From positions 186,001 through 250,000 of the forward strand of contig CAVRDP010000010.1 in assembly GCA_963719885.1 (NCBI GenBank): a stretch of 64,000 nucleotides of DNA, in the 5' to 3' direction. A program made the translations under genes and the position numbers. A model generated the notes under the pieces. It made no database searches. It worked only from the letters and a program-made list of their open reading frames with translations, and was not told where the DNA came from. This document shows positions 61,704-64,000 of the stretch, one piece after another. Origin of the DNA: JANXQG01 sp963719885 (GTDB lineage: Bacteria > Planctomycetota > Planctomycetia > Pirellulales > Thermoguttaceae). How positions within the stretch are numbered: position 1 is the first letter of the stretch; every line of letters starts with the position of its first letter.

Positions 61704-61820
61704 AGTAGCAGGCACACTCCGTGTGCCGTCCGTCCGAATCCAGCGGCGTCGATTATTCGTCGGCGACGCGATACGGCTCACATCGATTGGCGGACGGCAG
61801 ACGGAGTCTGCCTGCTACCT
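61704..61820. repeat. GTAGCAGGCAC inverted-repeat element, uninterrupted form
   Basis: Left arm AGTAGCAGGCACACTCCG then TGTGCCGTCCGTCC; right arm GGCGGACGGCAGACGGAGTC ending GCCTGCTACCT. It forms the stop codon (TAG) of the neighbouring leftward gene at 61815. Confidence 0.95.
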
Positions 61821-62471
61821 TACCGGTATTCCTTCCAACAATTCATGCCGGCGGCGGCAGACTAACTGCCGGGCGGCAGGAAACAACTCCTGCACGTCCG
61901 CCGGCAATGGGAGGAAGCCGACGCGGTGCATGACCTGATTCATTCTCACTAATAGTTTGTCATCTTGGCCGTAATCCCGCAAGATGCGCTCCCGGCAGAA
62001 AAGAAAAATCATGGGGGCCAGGCGGTCGGTGCCGCGGGCCGACATGCGGTTGACCGCCTCCTGTACGGACGGGGGATCGACCGATTCCAAGGCCCGATAG
62101 TAGGCATCCAGCCCGCCAGGGTTGTCCTCGGCCAGGGCCCAGTCCAGAAATACCTCGACCAGCACGTGGCCGAGAAAACTGGGCCGAAAACCGCTATCGG
62201 CGGCCAGCACGCTACGGACCGCGGCGGAAATCTCCAGATTGGTTTCGGCAAAGGCCCGGCTGTTGTGAAACTGCGAATCGTCGCGGAAATGTTGCAACAG
62301 CCCCCGGGCGACCGCGGCCGTTTCCGGATTGGGGTGGGTGATCAGCGGTTCCACGTTTTTCGCCCTCAACCGCACGTTTCGGTCGGCGACGGCGAGCCAG
62401 TCGGGCACGGCCGTCCCCGCCACGAAGTAGGGATCGGCGAGGAACGGCAGAGCGTGCGAAAAGTAGTTCAT
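61815..62471 (-). CDS. Conserved hypothetical protein (AcpH-like N-terminus)
   Basis: 218 residues. Starts MNYFSHALPFLADPYFVAGT with PDWLAV, resembling the N-terminal region of ACP-phosphodiesterase-like (AcpH) proteins, then FHNSRAFAETNLEIS (FHxxxxF), GFRPSFLGHVLVEVFLDWAL (H and D conserved-looking) and a helical C-terminus. The exact function is not assignable; a phosphodiesterase-like metal site is possible. ATG at 62471 is six bases past the stop of the beta-lactamase-like gene on the same strand. The stop codon is part of the repeat at 61704-61820. Confidence 0.65.
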   Translation of the reverse strand: MNYFSHALPFLADPYFVAGTAVPDWLAVADRNVRLRAKNVEPLITHPNPETAAVARGLLQHFRDDSQFHNSRAFAETNLEISAAVRSVLAADSGFRPSFLGHVLVEVFLDWALAEDNPGGLDAYYRALESVDPPSVQEAVNRMSARGTDRLAPMIFLFCRERILRDYGQDDKLLVRMNQVMHRVGFLPLPADVQELFPAARQLVCRRRHELLEGIPVR

Positions 62472-62476
62472 GCAAA

Positions 62477-63795
62477 TCAGAACCGCGAAAACAAGTCGAT
62501 CTCCGGCCAGTCGTTGATCTCGTTGGCCGGCTTGTGCAGTAGCGGATCGATCAGACCCGCAAACTGTTTGCCGTCCTTGCTGGCGTCGCTGTTGAAGAGC
62601 ACCGCCCAATCGATACGGTCGTCGCGACAGACCAGTAGCGTGGAACTGCCGGAAAGCAGACCGGTGTGCCACTTGGTATACTTGTCCGGTTTCCCTCTTG
62701 GCCGGACCTCCCAGCCGCATCCGTAATAAACCTCCTTCGGCCGCCCTTTTGGGCCGTGGCCGACTGTTCCCGGCGGGGCGCGAGCATGGTCCGAAGGCCC
62801 TCCTCGCTCAGAAGACGACAATGTTTGGGGTCGTCCAAGGCGGCGGCGAAGCGGACCAGGTCCACCGCCGAGGCGATCCAGCCCCCGTTGGCGTCCATGC
62901 TCTCGATGCCTTCCACGCCGTAGGGCAGGGGAACCTCGGCGCCGATCTTCGCTCCGCAGATGGCCCGGCCGGTGCGATGGCCGCTGTCGTAGTATCTCAC
63001 TTCGCCGGCCGCGCGGTCCTTGAGCAGGTTCTTGCCCAGTTGCATACCGTGAATGCCCAGGGGGGCGAGGATCTTCTCCCGCACCACTTCGTGGTAGGGC
63101 TTTCCTGAAACGGCCTCGATCACACGGCCCAACACGCAGTAGCCGAAGTTGGAATAGGTGTAGGCCGTGCCCGGATCGAAATCCAACCGCTTGCCCATCA
63201 TGTAGTGGATGATCTGCTTAGGGTGGACGGGCAGCGGGACGTGCAGGGCCTTGGCGATCTGTTCGGCGGCCCCGGCGCTCATCGGATCGAACGATTGGTC
63301 GCGGTTCCATCCGCCCGTGTGCTGCAAGCAGTGCTGCACGGTGATCTCATGCCAGCGCGGATCGAGGCGGGCGCCCCGTTCCAGGTGCGGTTCGAGCTTG
63401 AGAATCGGAAACACCCGCTCGTCCAGTTTGAGTTTGCCTTGTTCGACCAATTGCATCACGGCGGTGGCAGCGAAGGGCTTGCTCACGCTGGCGATGCGAA
63501 ACAGCGAAGCGGGCCGCACTACTTCGTGCTTTTCCAGGTCGGCATGGCCGAAGCCGCGGGCATAGACCAGACGGCCGTGATACGTGACGGCCAAGGTGGC
63601 GCCGGGCGGCTTGTGTTCGCGCATAAAGGCGGTCATCAACTCGTCGTAGGCGGCCAACTTCGGCATGACCGGCCCGGTGGGCTGTCCATCGGCCCGTCGG
63701 CTCCATGGCCAGAACGCCAGCCCCGCGGCGGCCGTAGTCAGAAAGCGGCGGCGCGTGGGACGCGGCAACGGCGGATTGGTGATTGGTGGTGGCAT
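62477..63795 (-). CDS. Exported serine beta-lactamase-like hydrolase (one frameshift)
   Basis: About 440 residues. TAT-type signal (RPTRRRFLTTAAAGLAFWPW); beta-lactamase fold with SxxK in FRIASVSKPFAATAV near residue 105, YxN in AYTYSNFGYCVLGRVIEAVS, and WHTGLLSGSSTLLV, the third motif HTG, in the next frame after a one-base change near 62760. Class C/esterase-type enzymes of this kind hydrolyse beta-lactams, esters or D-peptides in the periplasm. The start is weakly supported. It follows the HTH gene by nine bases and precedes the AcpH-like gene. Confidence 0.87.
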
Positions 63796-63804
63796 GGGGT
63801 GGAG

Positions 63805-64000
63805 CTAGAAGGCGAACACATCAGGCGAGACGTTGAAGTATCTTGCCAGTTTGCCGATGTGGCCCCGGTTCAAGGAACGCCTGCCTTTGAGGATCTCGGA
63901 AATCGTGGAGTCTGCAATTCCCGTGGCGCTGGATATCTCCGTTTGAGAGACCCCCTTGGCTTCGATGAGATGGCGGAGCATTTCCGCATCGGAAATCGGG
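63805..64000 (-). CDS. HigA-like XRE-family regulator, partial
   Basis: The last 64 residues are visible, from ISDAEMLRHLIEAKGVSQTE through ISSATGIADSTISEILKGRR to HIGKLARYFNVSPDVFAF and TAG at 63805-63807. The helix-turn-helix pattern (VSQTEISSATGIADSTISEI) and LARYFNVSP are typical of HigA antitoxins or related regulators. The N-terminus is beyond the right edge. Lies directly before the beta-lactamase-like gene on the same strand; a toxin partner, if any, is outside. Confidence 0.85.
   Translation of the reverse strand, partial: PISDAEMLRHLIEAKGVSQTEISSATGIADSTISEILKGRRSLNRGHIGKLARYFNVSPDVFAF

Overview
The window looks like chromosome from a GC-rich planctomycete, probably of the Pirellulales/Gemmatales type. 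The markers are two DUF1559 prepilin-like proteins, zinc-ribbon N-termini on membrane proteins, a TMTC-type TPR membrane protein, secreted TAT-type Gfo/Idh/MocA and beta-lactamase proteins, formylglycine-type sulfatase-like domains, a sulfatase remnant, CsrA, and an ImuA-ImuB-DnaE2 cassette. No rRNA, CRISPR array, plasmid or phage module is visible. There is one tRNA, Gly(CCC).

Layout. 0-9.5 kb: response regulator, membrane protein, csrA, BON protein, HD protein, a beta-helix protein behind a truncated FMN reductase, ferredoxin, a membrane protein with an in-frame TGA, an AhpD-like protein, and an exported methyltransferase run into a GH43 domain. 9.8-12.5 kb: an ISKra4-type element sits inside a formylglycine-generating-enzyme-like gene, with a clean 8-bp target duplication. 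13-19 kb: a catabolic-looking run of creatininase, enolase-superfamily enzyme, phosphoesterase and DUF4838 protein. 19-26 kb: YgbA-type protein, a secreted unknown, DUF1559 proteins, an acyl-carrier-like protein and the tRNA. 26-31.6 kb: a sugar-phosphate cluster transcribed leftward (tal, pgi, rpiB, tkt). 32-42 kb: TMTC protein, thioredoxin/trypsin protein, retropepsin-like protein, PAP2 protein and a methyltransferase. 43-51 kb: a second ISKra4-type element in a helix-turn-helix gene, then the SOS-type mutagenesis cassette imuA-imuB-dnaE2 behind a strong promoter that carries a palindromic operator. 51-64 kb: cupin, Gfo/Idh/MocA, a second thioredoxin/trypsin protein, transglutaminase-TPR, PilZ-like, scpB with a sugar-phosphate epimerase, beta-lactamase, and a HigA-like regulator running off the right edge.

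Two properties cut across the whole window. First, at least twenty one-base frameshifts are spread over otherwise well-conserved genes, including transketolase and transaldolase. Where the direction can be read most are losses of a base, often in a G or C run, so many are probably sequencing or assembly errors rather than decay. Second, from about 40 kb onward the DNA is filled with short palindromic or inverted-repeat elements of several families. Many lie inside coding sequences and add in-frame peptides, notably in imuA, imuB, dnaE2, scpB, the methyltransferase at 41 kb and the TPR protein at 55 kb. Some supply stop codons and some coincide with frameshifts. These coding-sequence repeats are the most unusual thing in the window. 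A possible selenocysteine/recoding site at 5960 is the most unusual single-gene feature.
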